From: Thalassoglobus polymorphus
GTDB lineage: Bacteria > Planctomycetota > Planctomycetia > Planctomycetales > Planctomycetaceae
Length of the DNA stretch: 64,000 nt
Direction of reading: 5' to 3'
Assembly: GCF_007744255.1 (NCBI RefSeq)
Contig: NZ_CP036267.1
Span: 3,041,500-3,105,499, forward strand
A program made the translations under genes and the position numbers. Of this stretch, positions 24,097-33,498 are shown one piece after another. A model generated the notes under the pieces. The model was not told the DNA's origin. It saw only the letters and a list, made by a program, of their open reading frames with translations, and did no database searches. Position 1 is the stretch's first letter; every line of letters starts with the position of its first letter.

Positions 24097-26569
24097 AAAT
24101 GAACTCGTTTGAAATCAGGAAAATTTGACAAAGCGCAGTCCATGACAACTGCTCGCTTTGTTTTTTCTGAGTTTGCAACTGCTGCACATACTCGAGAACC
24201 GCCGAAATTTCAGAATCTGTTGGAGTTCGACCATAGGTCGTTTCGAACAGAACGTTGACTCGTTGCTCTGGGTTGTCAGATTCCTGCTGAAGAAGTCTCT
24301 CAGCAAGTTTTTCAGAGGCTGTGATCACCAGGTCACTATTCAATGCGTAAAGTGCTTGTGGAGCGACGGTGGATGTTTCGCGATCTCCATTCAGAACGGA
24401 AGCATCGGTGTAATCGAAAAGTGAGAACGGGGCATATAAATTGTTCCGAATCACTGGCAAGTAGATGGAACGACGAGTCGTATCGTAATTTGTATTGTCT
24501 TTAGACGTGTGATTAAAAATGAATTCGCGATTTTTGACATGCAACAAAGACCCACCCATTGTGGTGTCGAGTTGCGCACTGACAAAGAGGAGTGAATCGC
24601 GAAAGATTTCAGCTTCCATGCGTTGTGTATTTGCCCTTGAGAGATATGTGTTCGCCGGGTCAATCGTGCTGTTGTGAGCGTTGTGCTCAGCTGCCATCTG
24701 ATAAGTTTTTGAAGACATAATCAAACGGTGCAGCTCTTTTGTGGACCACCCCTTGGCTATGAATTCCGTTGCGAGCCAGTCAAGGAGCTTGGGGTGCGAA
24801 GGTTCTTGGCCGAGGAATCCGAAGTTGTCTACGGAAGTCGACAGTCCCTCGCCGAAGTGCCAACGCCAGACACGGTTCACCCAAACTCGTGAAGTCAATG
24901 GGTTCTCAGAAGATGCCATCCAGTTCGCGAGTTCTAAACGCCCACTTTGCTTGGGGTTTTTGAGACCGGGATCATGTTTCGCCAAAACAAGTGGGACACC
25001 TCTGTCGACGACGCGCCCCAGTGAGCGATGGCTTCCACGGACGTGGATCGGGATGTCTTCAGGTTCAGCTTCTTTCACGCCCATTGTTGTTGAAAGAGGC
25101 GGTGCTTTGGCCTTGAGCGCTTTCAATTCTTTGTCGAGCGACTTGATCTGCTCAGCCAAGCTCGGTTCTGCCTCGGGCTTTTCGGCAGCTGGTTGCTCGA
25201 CGACCTTTTCACCTGTCGCGTCAACTTTAACAACCGGTTTTGCGGCTGAGGCGGTGGAGTTAGCTGTCTGTTTCTTTTTCAGTTCATCAAGTTGGGACTG
25301 AATGGAAGCGACCTGTGCATCATGCTTCTTCTTTGCTTCAAGCTCTTCAGGAGTGGCGATGACGTGCTCATTCCATTTGGCAATCGTCTTGAGCGATTCC
25401 ATTGTATAAGTGCTTTTGAAAATCCCGGCCAAGGCGTAGTAATCGTCTGCCCGGATCGGATCGAACTTGTGATCGTGACACCGAGCACATCCCAATGTGA
25501 GACCGAGAAAAGCTCGACCGGTGGTATCGACCTGTTCGTCGATGATGTCCATCAGCATTTTGGTTTGATCTGCTTCAGCCAGAACCTTAGGTCCGAGCGA
25601 AAGGAATCCTGTCGCGATGAGCCGTTCGTATCTTGTTTCTTCAGGTCCTTCCAGAAGGTCGCCTGCGAGTTGTTCTTTCACGAATTGATCGTACGGTTTA
25701 TCAGAGTTGAAAGACTCGATGACATAATCTCGATAACGCCACGCATTTCCGTGAGCAATATTTTCATCAAGTCCATTTGAATCCGCATACCGGGCCACAT
25801 CCAACCAATGTCTTCCCCAGCGTTCGCCATAATGTGGCGATGCAAGGAGATCTTCAACGACCTTATTGAAGGCTTCGGGAGTTTCGTCTTCGAGGAATGC
25901 TTGAATCTGTTCCGGTGTTGGTGGCAGCCCAATGAGATCAAGGTAGGCCCGACGGATCAGCACACGTTTCGTGGCTGGCGGTGCCGGGATGAGCCTCTTC
26001 TCTTCCAACTTGGCGTAGATGAATTGATCAATCGGGTTAGACAGCCCTTCGATTTCTGGAACAGCTGGACGCTTTAACTCCTGGAACGACCAATGCTTGC
26101 GAGCTTCGTCGACATCGAAGGGGATGCGTTGTTTTGAAGCAATCAGTTCTGCATTCGGTGCTGGTGCCCCCATCTCAACCCATTTTGTCAGCAAAGCAAT
26201 CTCTGCATCCGTGAGTTTGTCGTCGGGAGGCATTTGCAAGGCTTCATCTTTGAAGCCGACAGCGGTGATGAGCAAGCTCTGATCTGGTTTGCCAGCTACG
26301 ACAATTGGACCAGATTGTCCACCGGCAAGAAGATGTCCGGGCGTATCAAGACGCAATTCCGCTTCTTGTAAATCCGCTCCATGACAGTCAGCACAGCGAT
26401 CAATGAGGAGAGGACGAATTTTCGACTCAAAGAATTCGATGCCTGCACTATTTGCCTTTTGGACGTTTGCCTGCTGGGCGTCCGGTTGCTCGGCGTGAGC
26501 ATTCGTCGCAAAGATCGAAACGATGATCAAAAGGGAGGCAGGGGGCAGATAAGCGGCTGGAAATTTCAC
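24086..26569 (-). CDS. PSD1/PSCyt1 protein (cytochrome + DUF1549 + DUF1553), second paralogue
   Basis: An 827-aa secreted protein. It has a signal peptide (MKFPAAYLPPASLLIIVSI, cleavage near NAHAEQ), then a PSCyt1 domain with heme motif CADCHG in KIRPLLIDRCADCHG. DUF1549 follows ([53 protein letters not shown]). A Lys/Glu/Ala-rich coiled-coil-like linker (about residues 400-490) precedes DUF1553 (SRVWVNRVWRWHFGEGLST, SHPKLLDWLATEF, RSIYLPVIRNNLY). It lacks the carbohydrate-binding-like insert of the paralogue at 13407-16520. The stop overlaps the start of the DUF1501 gene. Confidence 0.93.
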   Translation of the reverse strand: MKFPAAYLPPASLLIIVSIFATNAHAEQPDAQQANVQKANSAGIEFFESKIRPLLIDRCADCHGADLQEAELRLDTPGHLLAGGQSGPIVVAGKPDQSLLITAVGFKDEALQMPPDDKLTDAEIALLTKWVEMGAPAPNAELIASKQRIPFDVDEARKHWSFQELKRPAVPEIEGLSNPIDQFIYAKLEEKRLIPAPPATKRVLIRRAYLDLIGLPPTPEQIQAFLEDETPEAFNKVVEDLLASPHYGERWGRHWLDVARYADSNGLDENIAHGNAWRYRDYVIESFNSDKPYDQFVKEQLAGDLLEGPEETRYERLIATGFLSLGPKVLAEADQTKMLMDIIDEQVDTTGRAFLGLTLGCARCHDHKFDPIRADDYYALAGIFKSTYTMESLKTIAKWNEHVIATPEELEAKKKHDAQVASIQSQLDELKKKQTANSTASAAKPVVKVDATGEKVVEQPAAEKPEAEPSLAEQIKSLDKELKALKAKAPPLSTTMGVKEAEPEDIPIHVRGSHRSLGRVVDRGVPLVLAKHDPGLKNPKQSGRLELANWMASSENPLTSRVWVNRVWRWHFGEGLSTSVDNFGFLGQEPSHPKLLDWLATEFIAKGWSTKELHRLIMSSKTYQMAAEHNAHNSTIDPANTYLSRANTQRMEAEIFRDSLLFVSAQLDTTMGGSLLHVKNREFIFNHTSKDNTNYDTTRRSIYLPVIRNNLYAPFSLFDYTDASVLNGDRETSTVAPQALYALNSDLVITASEKLAERLLQQESDNPEQRVNVLFETTYGRTPTDSEISAVLEYVQQLQTQKKQSEQLSWTALCQIFLISNEFIYVE

Positions 26570-26910
26570 AGGATTCGCCTTCTTGGGAATCTGTCAAATG
26601 ACGTACTTCGATTTTTAAATAAACATTGCCGTGGACGACAGGCAAGGTAGGACAGTCATATGACAGCATCTACAGGTAGGTCTACACTGATATTATTCTA
26701 TCAACTGAGTCGGTTTTCGCACATTGTACATTTCAAAAAAACATACAGGAACGCTGATTTCTTCCAGAAAGCTCCGGAAGATTCGCACCAACCGACCATT
26801 ATCTCATCGAATTCGCGTTTGAGAATCGTTAACATGTGTTCAAAGGTTGTCAGAATAATATTGTACAGCCAGCACTTTCCCGCGATCTCAACTATAAACT
26901 TATCACAACG
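26570..26910. other. Divergent intergenic region, nothing recognised
   Basis: It separates the PSD1 gene (minus) from rimO (plus) and should hold both promoters. I see no repeat, RNA or open frame worth naming. The rimO frame is open back to 26836. Confidence 0.4.
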
Positions 26911-28329
26911 ATGCTAGACCTCCCTATTATTGGCGAACCACCAACGGAACCTTCGATTGAAGGTGAATCAGTCGGAAACACAAAAGGGACTTACGCATTT
27001 GTGAGTCTCGGCTGTCCGAAGAATCTGGTGGACAGCGAGAAGATGCTCGGCTCGCTGGCACTGGATGGTTATTCTCTCGTCAATAACCCTGATGGTGCAG
27101 ACTTTGTGATCGTCAACACCTGCGGTTTCATCGATGAATCACGCAAGGAATCGAAGGCTGTGATTCAGGAGATGCTGGACCTGAAAACAAACGGCAAAAC
27201 CAAAGGTGTGATTGTCGCAGGTTGCCTTCCCGAGCGTGTCGGTGGAAGCCTGATCGAGGAGATGCCGGAGATTGATCATATTGTCGGTGTCTTTGGACGT
27301 GATGAAATCACACGAGTTGCAGATCGACTTGTTGGTGGTCAAAAAGAACAGCGAGAACTCTTTCGCCCGGCAGCGATTCGCGCTCTCGACGACCGTGCCC
27401 GCTTACGCATCACACCGAGACACTACGCTTACCTCAAGATTTCAGAAGGTTGTGATCGGACCTGCACATTCTGTTCGATCCCCAGCATGCGTGGGAAGCA
27501 TGTCACCAAGCCGATCGAAATGGTCATCGAAGAAGCGAAAGAACTCGCAGCAGACGGTGTCCGGGAACTGATTCTGGTTGCTCAAGACACCACTTACTAC
27601 GGGATGGATTATTACGGCGAAGTTCGGCTGGTCCAACTTCTCGATGAGTTAGAAAAAGTCGAAGGGGTCGACTGGATTCGGTTAATGTACCTGTATCCGG
27701 TGAACTTTACTGATGAACTCATCGACAAGATCGCTGGCTCCACAAAAATTCTCCCGTATCTTGATATGCCATTACAGCACATCAACAGCCGTGTACTGAA
27801 GCGGATGCAGCGTCGAGTGAATCGCGAAAAAACGATTGAACTTGTGCAGAAGTTGCGAGACCGTGTTCCCAATCTCATTTTACGAACGACATTTATTGTC
27901 GGTTTTCCTGGTGAAACAGAAGAGCAGTTCGAAGAACTTCGCGAGTTTGTCAAAGAAACTCACTTTGAACGGATGGGCGTCTTCCCTTACTCCGTCGAAC
28001 CGGGGACTCCTGCTGTCAAGCTCGACGAGCATCTCGCAGAGGACGTCAAACTCCGACGTCAAGAGAACCTGATGACCGCCCAGCAACAACTGGCATTCGA
28101 CTGGGGACAATCGATGGTCGATTATGAACTCGACTGCATCATTGACTCCCCGACGGATGACCCGAATGTCTGGATTGGTCGAACCTATGCGGATGCCCCG
28201 GAAATCGATGGAGTCGTTTACATTCAGGCAGAGAACTTGGAAGTCGGGCAGATGATTCCGGTCACGATTGTGGAATCGCGGGAGTATGATCTCGTAGCAG
28301 TCCCTTCTGAAACTGTAATCGATGAGTGA
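26911..28329 (+). CDS. rimO: Ribosomal protein S12 methylthiotransferase
   Basis: A radical-SAM enzyme that methylthiolates the conserved aspartate of ribosomal protein S12, using two 4Fe-4S clusters. Starting from MLDLPIIGEP it is 472 aa. The N-terminal UPF0004 domain carries cysteines in VSLGCPKNLVDSEKML, IVNTCGFIDESRKES and VAGCLPER. The radical-SAM CxxxCxxC is in SEGCDRTCTFCSIPSMRG, and FPGETEEQFEEL lies downstream. A C-terminal TRAM-like segment ends the protein. The specific KNLVDSE motif separates RimO from MiaB. The start is uncertain: ATG at 26836 would add 25 residues; neither site has a clear ribosome signal. Confidence 0.95.
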   Translation: MLDLPIIGEPPTEPSIEGESVGNTKGTYAFVSLGCPKNLVDSEKMLGSLALDGYSLVNNPDGADFVIVNTCGFIDESRKESKAVIQEMLDLKTNGKTKGVIVAGCLPERVGGSLIEEMPEIDHIVGVFGRDEITRVADRLVGGQKEQRELFRPAAIRALDDRARLRITPRHYAYLKISEGCDRTCTFCSIPSMRGKHVTKPIEMVIEEAKELAADGVRELILVAQDTTYYGMDYYGEVRLVQLLDELEKVEGVDWIRLMYLYPVNFTDELIDKIAGSTKILPYLDMPLQHINSRVLKRMQRRVNREKTIELVQKLRDRVPNLILRTTFIVGFPGETEEQFEELREFVKETHFERMGVFPYSVEPGTPAVKLDEHLAEDVKLRRQENLMTAQQQLAFDWGQSMVDYELDCIIDSPTDDPNVWIGRTYADAPEIDGVVYIQAENLEVGQMIPVTIVESREYDLVAVPSETVIDE

Positions 28330-28349
28330 TTGCAACTGCATCGCTTATC

Positions 28350-28390
28350 GCCCACTTGCTATGTATCCAATGTCCGTGAGGACGGTGGGC
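28350..28390. terminator. Stem-loop after rimO
   Basis: GCCCAC (28350-28355) pairs with GTGGGC (28385-28390), followed by AAATTTTCTT, and an inner CCGT/ACGG hairpin lies at 28374-28385. It is a possible rho-independent terminator separating rimO from the next operon. The loop is long, so confidence is low. Confidence 0.35.
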
Positions 28391-28465
28391 AAATTTTCTT
28401 AGCAGCACGGTTTACAGTTCCAAGACCTCTCACTTATATCAACTAACAATTGCATCAAATTCACG

Positions 28466-29968
28466 ATGAAAATCCATCAATTTCTTGACCACTACGGTGT
28501 CACTGAAAACCCTTACGCTCAGGAAGACGCTTCGGCAGATCATATCTTCATGGAGCATTGCCTGTCAGGAACGTATCACTCGGCATGGGACAAAATCTAC
28601 GGAAACCCGAAAGCTCCTGCGACCTCGGTCGTCTTTGGTGAGCAGGGAAGCGGAAAGACCGCACTCCGATTGCAGATTGTCGGGAATCTCCAGAAGTACA
28701 ACCAAGAGCACCCGAACGAGCGGGCGTTCATTATTCAATACGAAGATTTCAATCCGTTTCTCGACTGCTTTCGAGAACGTCTTTCAGGACGCCGACGCAA
28801 GCCAGAGAAGGCGATGCAAAGCTGGCAGTTGTGGGACCATATGGATGCCATTCTTATTCTGGCAACAACACGTCTGGCAGATATTCTTCGCAATAATGGA
28901 ACCGATGCTCAAGACCAGTCGCATTCGATTCCACCGGAGAAAATCGATGCTCTCTCGCGTGCACAGAAACGCGACCTTATGTTGCTCGCAACATTTTATG
29001 ACCAAAACCGCGACGATCCTCCTGCCCGGCGATGGAGTTTGCTCAAAAGAAAATTGAGATATACCACGTTCAAGTCACTTTGGGATCGACTTTTGGGGAT
29101 AAGCGTCACGTTGTTGGTCATCATCGCCGTCTTCTCCATCTCGGAAACTCCGTGGTCTTCAATGACATCTCTTTGGATTCTGGGAGCAATCTTCGCTGGT
29201 TGGGTTCCGTTTTTATGGAAGCAATTAAAAGGGTTCTGGACTGGCTGGAGCGTCGTCAAGCAAATTCGAATTGTCGATCACAATCGCTCGACACTTCGCA
29301 AACTGTTGACACGCTTCGAATCCGGCGACCTCGCGGGGCAACCGATTCCATCGCGACCGCGTGGCGATGATCGCTACGAATTGTTCTCGAAGCTCCAGGG
29401 TGTCCTTGGCGATCTGGGCTTCACCAGCATTGTGGTCCTGATCGATCGTGTTGATGAGCCGCATTTAATCAACGGATCGCCTGAGCGGATGCGAGATCTG
29501 ATCTGGCCGTTGTTTGATAACAAATTTCTCAAACATCCGGGCATCGCGTTCAAGCTCCTACTGCCCTCTGCCGTTGCTGGTTTCCTGAACCGTCAGGAAA
29601 AAGAATTTTACGAAAAGTCGCGACTCGACAAGCAGAACTTAATCCCATCCCTGAACTGGACCGGTCAGGGGCTTTACGATGTTGCGAATGATCGCCTCAA
29701 AGCCTGTGCAAAATTGGCTGAGACGAAGCCAACCATCCGGGATCTGTTTGACGATTCCGTCACCGAGCAGGAGCTCATTTCAGTCTTCGACAGGCTCAGA
29801 GCGCCGCGACATTTGTTTAAATATCTATATCGACTCCTGGTCGATCACTGCTCGAAATATACCGAAACCTCCCCGGAATGGAAAATTCAGCGTGAGACAA
29901 TGCAATCAACTCTCGCCGTTTTCATGAAGGATCTGGATGCATATGACCAGAAACTCGGGACAGGATAA
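28466..29968 (+). CDS. P-loop NTPase with inserted transmembrane hairpin (KAP-like)
   Basis: A 500-aa ATPase-like protein. The N-terminus (FLDHYGVTENPYAQED) resembles the start of ExeA-type AAA proteins. The Walker A motif is VVFGEQGSGKTAL (G58-T65). The Walker B-like motif is SIVVLIDRVDEPH (D327), and a conserved arginine-rich segment (RAPRHLFKYLYRLL) follows. Between the two Walker motifs, residues about 205-255 form two membrane helices (GISVTLLVIIAVFSI and LWILGAIFAGWVPFLW). This insertion of a helical hairpin inside a P-loop domain is the hallmark of KAP NTPases, so a membrane-bound signalling or assembly ATPase is likely. It sits 47 bases before the ABC transporter genes on the same strand. 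Function is not known; a link to osmotic transport is inferred from position only. Confidence 0.7.
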   Translation: MKIHQFLDHYGVTENPYAQEDASADHIFMEHCLSGTYHSAWDKIYGNPKAPATSVVFGEQGSGKTALRLQIVGNLQKYNQEHPNERAFIIQYEDFNPFLDCFRERLSGRRRKPEKAMQSWQLWDHMDAILILATTRLADILRNNGTDAQDQSHSIPPEKIDALSRAQKRDLMLLATFYDQNRDDPPARRWSLLKRKLRYTTFKSLWDRLLGISVTLLVIIAVFSISETPWSSMTSLWILGAIFAGWVPFLWKQLKGFWTGWSVVKQIRIVDHNRSTLRKLLTRFESGDLAGQPIPSRPRGDDRYELFSKLQGVLGDLGFTSIVVLIDRVDEPHLINGSPERMRDLIWPLFDNKFLKHPGIAFKLLLPSAVAGFLNRQEKEFYEKSRLDKQNLIPSLNWTGQGLYDVANDRLKACAKLAETKPTIRDLFDDSVTEQELISVFDRLRAPRHLFKYLYRLLVDHCSKYTETSPEWKIQRETMQSTLAVFMKDLDAYDQKLGTG

Positions 29969-30015
29969 GCAATTCGATTCAATGACTCGAATTCGCAAAA
30001 CAGTCGGGGAGATTC

Positions 30016-30768
30016 ATGATCAAACTGAGCGGAGTCTCAAAGTCCTACGATGAGAAGTTGGTTCTTCAGCCAACGACTCTGGAGTTTGAGACCGGAAAAT
30101 CGAACGTCCTGATTGGGACAAGTGGCTGCGGCAAGTCGACCCTGCTGCGTTTGATCATCGGACTGATCGAGCCAACCGAGGGAACGATTGAATTCGCCGG
30201 AACGCAACTGTCACGCAAGAATATTGTGCAGATTCGCCACCGCATCGGCTACATGATTCAAGATGGCGGACTATTCCCCCACCTCAGCGTTCGGGGGAAT
30301 GTTGAACTGCTGGCGAAGCATTTAGGGTGGAAACCTTCTCGTCGAGCAAAAAGGTTTGAAGAACTGCTGGGCCTGGTACATTTAGATCCGAAAATTCTCA
30401 AAAAGTTTCCCGGACAAATCTCTGGCGGACAACAACAGCGTGTCGCATTAATGCGGGCTCTTTTTCTTGATCCGGATGTTCTGTTGCTCGACGAACCAAT
30501 GGGAGCACTCGACCCAATTATTCGCACAAACCTGCAAGAAGAACTCCGTGATATTTTTCGTTCGCTCAACAAGACGGTCATCCTTGTCACACACGATATC
30601 GGCGAGGCAGCCTATCTCGGAGATGTCATCAGTATCCTGAGTGCGGGCAAGATCCTTCAGTCTGGATCATTTGAGGACCTGGTCCAGAATCCAGCGACAC
30701 CATTCGTGAAAGAATTCATTCATGCAAATAACCACCCATTGATCGACTCGGATAAGGAGCAGTCATGA
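30016..30768 (+). CDS. Osmoprotectant/glycine-betaine ABC transporter ATP-binding protein
   Basis: A 250-aa ABC ATPase of the quaternary-amine (OpuCA/ProV) group. Walker A is GTSGCGKSTLLRLI, the Q-loop is YMIQDGGLFPHLSV, the signature is ISGGQQQRVALMRAL, Walker B is LLLDEPMGALDP, and the H-loop is VTHDIGEAAYL. It ends soon after the catalytic domain, so it lacks the CBS tandem found in many OpuCA proteins, which normally senses ionic strength. The start at 30016 has a GGGGAG ribosome site. The permease/binding-protein gene overlaps its stop by 4 bases (ATGA), so the two subunits are translationally coupled. Confidence 0.92.
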   Translation: MIKLSGVSKSYDEKLVLQPTTLEFETGKSNVLIGTSGCGKSTLLRLIIGLIEPTEGTIEFAGTQLSRKNIVQIRHRIGYMIQDGGLFPHLSVRGNVELLAKHLGWKPSRRAKRFEELLGLVHLDPKILKKFPGQISGGQQQRVALMRALFLDPDVLLLDEPMGALDPIIRTNLQEELRDIFRSLNKTVILVTHDIGEAAYLGDVISILSAGKILQSGSFEDLVQNPATPFVKEFIHANNHPLIDSDKEQS

Positions 30769-32273
30769 AACGCTACCTGATCCTCTTTATTTTCCTGACG
30801 AATCCAACTTTTGCAGAGTCGCCTCAAACCTTGACGGTCGGAGCAAAATCGTTCACGGAATCCGTAACTCTCGCAGAGATCGCTAAAATTCTCGGAGAAG
30901 AAGTCGGTGCCCCCTTCAATTCTGTTTCTGAACTTGGGGGAACACGTGTCCTTTGGTCTGCATTAAAAACTGGCGAAATCTCAGTCTACCCAGAGTACAC
31001 GGGGACGATTCGGGAAGAACTCTTTCGTGGGGAATCATTACCTGATGAAGCAGCGATTCGAAAACGACTCGCCCGCGAGGGAATCAGCATGACTTCGCCG
31101 CTCGGCTTCAATAACACTTACGCTTTGGGCATGAAGGAATCACTTGCAGAGGAATTGAATATCAAGACGATCTCTGACCTCAATGACCATCCAACTCTCA
31201 AGTATGGATTTGGGAATGAATTCATGGATCGCGCAGATGGCTGGCCAAGCCTGAAAGCGAAATACAATCTGGTTGCACAAGACACACAGGGGATGGAACA
31301 CGCGTTGACTTACCGGGGAGTCGATTCAAATGAGATTCAAGTCACCGATGTTTACGCAACGGATCCGAACATCAACAAATTCAATTTACGAGTCTTGAAA
31401 GACGATAAATTTCACTTTCCGAAATATGAAGCGGTTTACCTGTATCGAACAGAACTGGAAAAAACGCATCCTAAATTTATCTCTCAACTAAGATCGATGG
31501 CTGGACGTCTGAGCGACCAATCGATGCTCTCTTTGAATGAGCAAGTGGAACTCGACAATAACTCAGAAGCGGAAGTCGCTGCCCGATTTGTTCGAGAAAC
31601 CTTTCAACTCGACGTCACCGCTGAAAAGAAAACGCTCTCTCAGCGCATCTGGGCCACGACGATTGACCATCTTTTTTTAGTTCTGGTCTCCCTGTCTGGA
31701 GCGATTTTGGTCGGCGTCCCAGCTGGAATCGTTTGTGCAAAAACGAAACTCCCGGGACAGATCATTTTAGGCTTCGCCGAGATCGTGCAGACGATTCCGG
31801 GCCTTGCTTTACTCGTCTTTATGGGAGTCATTTTCGTTCGCCTCGATTTGCCTTCGATCGGTGCATTTCCAGTGATTGTCGCGTTGTTTCTTTACAGCCT
31901 TCTCCCCATCATTCGAAACACTCTTGCCGGCCTCAACGAGATTCCAACGTCTTTGCAAGAATCTGCGACGGCACTCGGCCTGAACTGGTTTGCCCGTTTG
32001 CGACTTGTCGAACTCCCTTTGGCTGCTCCGCTTATTTTAACTGGAATCAAAACGACAGCTGTGATCAATGTTGGCTACGCTGCCTTAGGCGGTTTGATCG
32101 GGGCAGGCGGATATGGTCAACCGATCATGACAGGCTTACGTCTCAACAGCGAATCACTCATGCTCGAAGGTGCAATCCCGGCAGCGGCTCTTGCCCTGCT
32201 CGTAAAATGGTTCTTTGAATACGCAGAGAGAATTGTCGTCCCCAAAGGCCTACGACTGAGTTCAACAGACTGA
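30765..32273 (+). CDS. Fused substrate-binding protein and permease of osmoprotectant ABC transporter
   Basis: A 502-aa protein. It has a signal sequence (MKRYLILFIFLTNPTFAES), then a periplasmic binding domain of the OpuAC/OpuBC type (LTVGAKSFTESVTLAEIAKIL, LGGTRVLWSALKTG and the ligand-loop motif SVYPEYTGTIREEL), up to about residue 280. After that, five or six membrane helices form the permease, with the EAA coupling loop ESATALGLNWFARLRLVELP and GYAALGGLIGAGGYGQPI. The ligand is probably glycine betaine, choline or a related compound, judging by family. In many relatives the permease comes first and the binding domain last; here the order is reversed, with the binding domain exported by an N-terminal signal. 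Confidence 0.9.
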   Translation: MKRYLILFIFLTNPTFAESPQTLTVGAKSFTESVTLAEIAKILGEEVGAPFNSVSELGGTRVLWSALKTGEISVYPEYTGTIREELFRGESLPDEAAIRKRLAREGISMTSPLGFNNTYALGMKESLAEELNIKTISDLNDHPTLKYGFGNEFMDRADGWPSLKAKYNLVAQDTQGMEHALTYRGVDSNEIQVTDVYATDPNINKFNLRVLKDDKFHFPKYEAVYLYRTELEKTHPKFISQLRSMAGRLSDQSMLSLNEQVELDNNSEAEVAARFVRETFQLDVTAEKKTLSQRIWATTIDHLFLVLVSLSGAILVGVPAGIVCAKTKLPGQIILGFAEIVQTIPGLALLVFMGVIFVRLDLPSIGAFPVIVALFLYSLLPIIRNTLAGLNEIPTSLQESATALGLNWFARLRLVELPLAAPLILTGIKTTAVINVGYAALGGLIGAGGYGQPIMTGLRLNSESLMLEGAIPAAALALLVKWFFEYAERIVVPKGLRLSSTD

Positions 32274-32343
32274 ACAACCGACTCAAGCAGTTTGCTGAGC
32301 CACCAGCATGCTGCCTTGCTAAATCTGGATGATGGAAAATGAA

Positions 32344-32581
32344 ATGATCAGCCGCAAATTTTTCTGCGTTGTCCTGATGAGTTTCGTGTTCAACCTTGGC
32401 TGTCAGGAGCCTCCCCGCACTGACAGTTCTCTACTTACAAGGAGAGGCCGACTCCCTTTCCCTTCATGGTCTGCCCAAGCTCTCCTCATTGGGTTTGAAC
32501 TTTCGTGATCCGGAAAAGAAACGGCAGATTTCCACTGGCGAGTTGCCTGCATTAAAAGAACTTCCCAGCAACATTCCGTAA
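32344..32581 (+). pseudogene. Broken leucine-rich-repeat lipoprotein
   Basis: The first frame starts at ATG 32344 and gives a lipoprotein signal (MISRKFFCVVLMSFVFNLGC, lipobox cysteine at residue 20). That frame then becomes non-repeat and stops about 100 bases later. The +1 frame from about 32405 gives LRR-like sequence: SLPALTVLYLQG, SLHGLPKLSSLGLNF and ELPALKEL, ending at 32579-32581. Together they look like the two ends of a planctomycete LRR lipoprotein joined by a deletion or frameshift. A sequencing error would restore only a very short protein, so a relic is more likely. Confidence 0.5.
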
Positions 32582-32695
32582 GCAGGGCACGTCCAACATG
32601 AACCCGAATTTACTCTCGGACATTGTGGAAAGCAGGATTAGCAGAGGGAGACTCGATTCGGTGAGAGAGATGATCAAGCAAAACGTGCGAGGAAT

Positions 32696-33280
32696 TCAAA
32701 AGTAGATGCACTCCAGCACCACAAGCACAACCAGCAAAGCGAAAACTTCAAGCGGTTCACTGGCAGAAAGCTCGCTCCCCGCCTCTCCCATGCCGAACTC
32801 TTTGCCGAGTCCATTCCAGAAGAGAAATCCTGCGGGAACGGTCACTGCTCCAAACAAGACCACCCCCCACAAAGGAACCTGACGCTGCAACAGGTCTCTG
32901 GCATCTCCAACGGCATCGAAGACCGCACTTCCGAGATACAGCCCGTTTGCGATCAGGCAAAATCCGACGAGAAATTTGAGCAAATGCGCCCGCTTTGGGA
33001 TCAGTTTTTTGCAAAGAATCCAAAGTAAAATTGGAAAGAGAACTCCAACGATGGGGCCAGCCCAAATGACAATGAGCGGAGCAGGATTCGGATGCACGAT
33101 AGTGTGGGAAATACTTAGCGGATGCAGATTGAGTTCCACAATTCTGCCACCAGTCAACAAAGCAGCAAGGAGATGGCCAAGCTCGTGGACGGCTTGCATC
33201 AAAAGCCAACTCAGCAGCGGCATCGTGGTCCACAGCAGGATGCGCCGGAAGACTTGCTGATTTCTGCGATCAGTTATCAT
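32696..33280 (-). CDS. M50-like membrane metallopeptidase family protein
   Basis: A 194-aa integral membrane protein with the zinc-binding motif HELGH (H32, E33, H36) inside its first membrane segment (LLSWLLMQAVHELGHLLAAL). This is followed by LTGGRIVELNLHPLSISH, IWAGPIVGVLFPILLWIL and more hydrophobic segments. The HExxH in a membrane helix plus the GPxxG motif is the core of site-2-protease-like M50 peptidases. The usual downstream third zinc ligand (NxxPxxxxDG) is not evident, and the protein is shorter than most M50 enzymes, so activity is uncertain. No operon partner on this strand. Confidence 0.7.
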   Translation of the reverse strand: MITDRRNQQVFRRILLWTTMPLLSWLLMQAVHELGHLLAALLTGGRIVELNLHPLSISHTIVHPNPAPLIVIWAGPIVGVLFPILLWILCKKLIPKRAHLLKFLVGFCLIANGLYLGSAVFDAVGDARDLLQRQVPLWGVVLFGAVTVPAGFLFWNGLGKEFGMGEAGSELSASEPLEVFALLVVLVVLECIYF

Positions 33281-33498
33281 AGAGGCCCCAGTTTCTGATG
33301 AGATCGGATTACGTAAAAAGTTTTTCTGGAACAGGACCTGATCAAGAAACTCGGTCTGGCAAGAGAGGACATTTTCAGAATTGAACTCGCGAGAATGTCA
33401 CAGGTATGCATTGATGATTTGTGAGTTTCTGAGTGAGACACTTGAATCTCCGATTCGAATCCACGAGAACATCTGTTCATTCATGATGGAGATATTAA

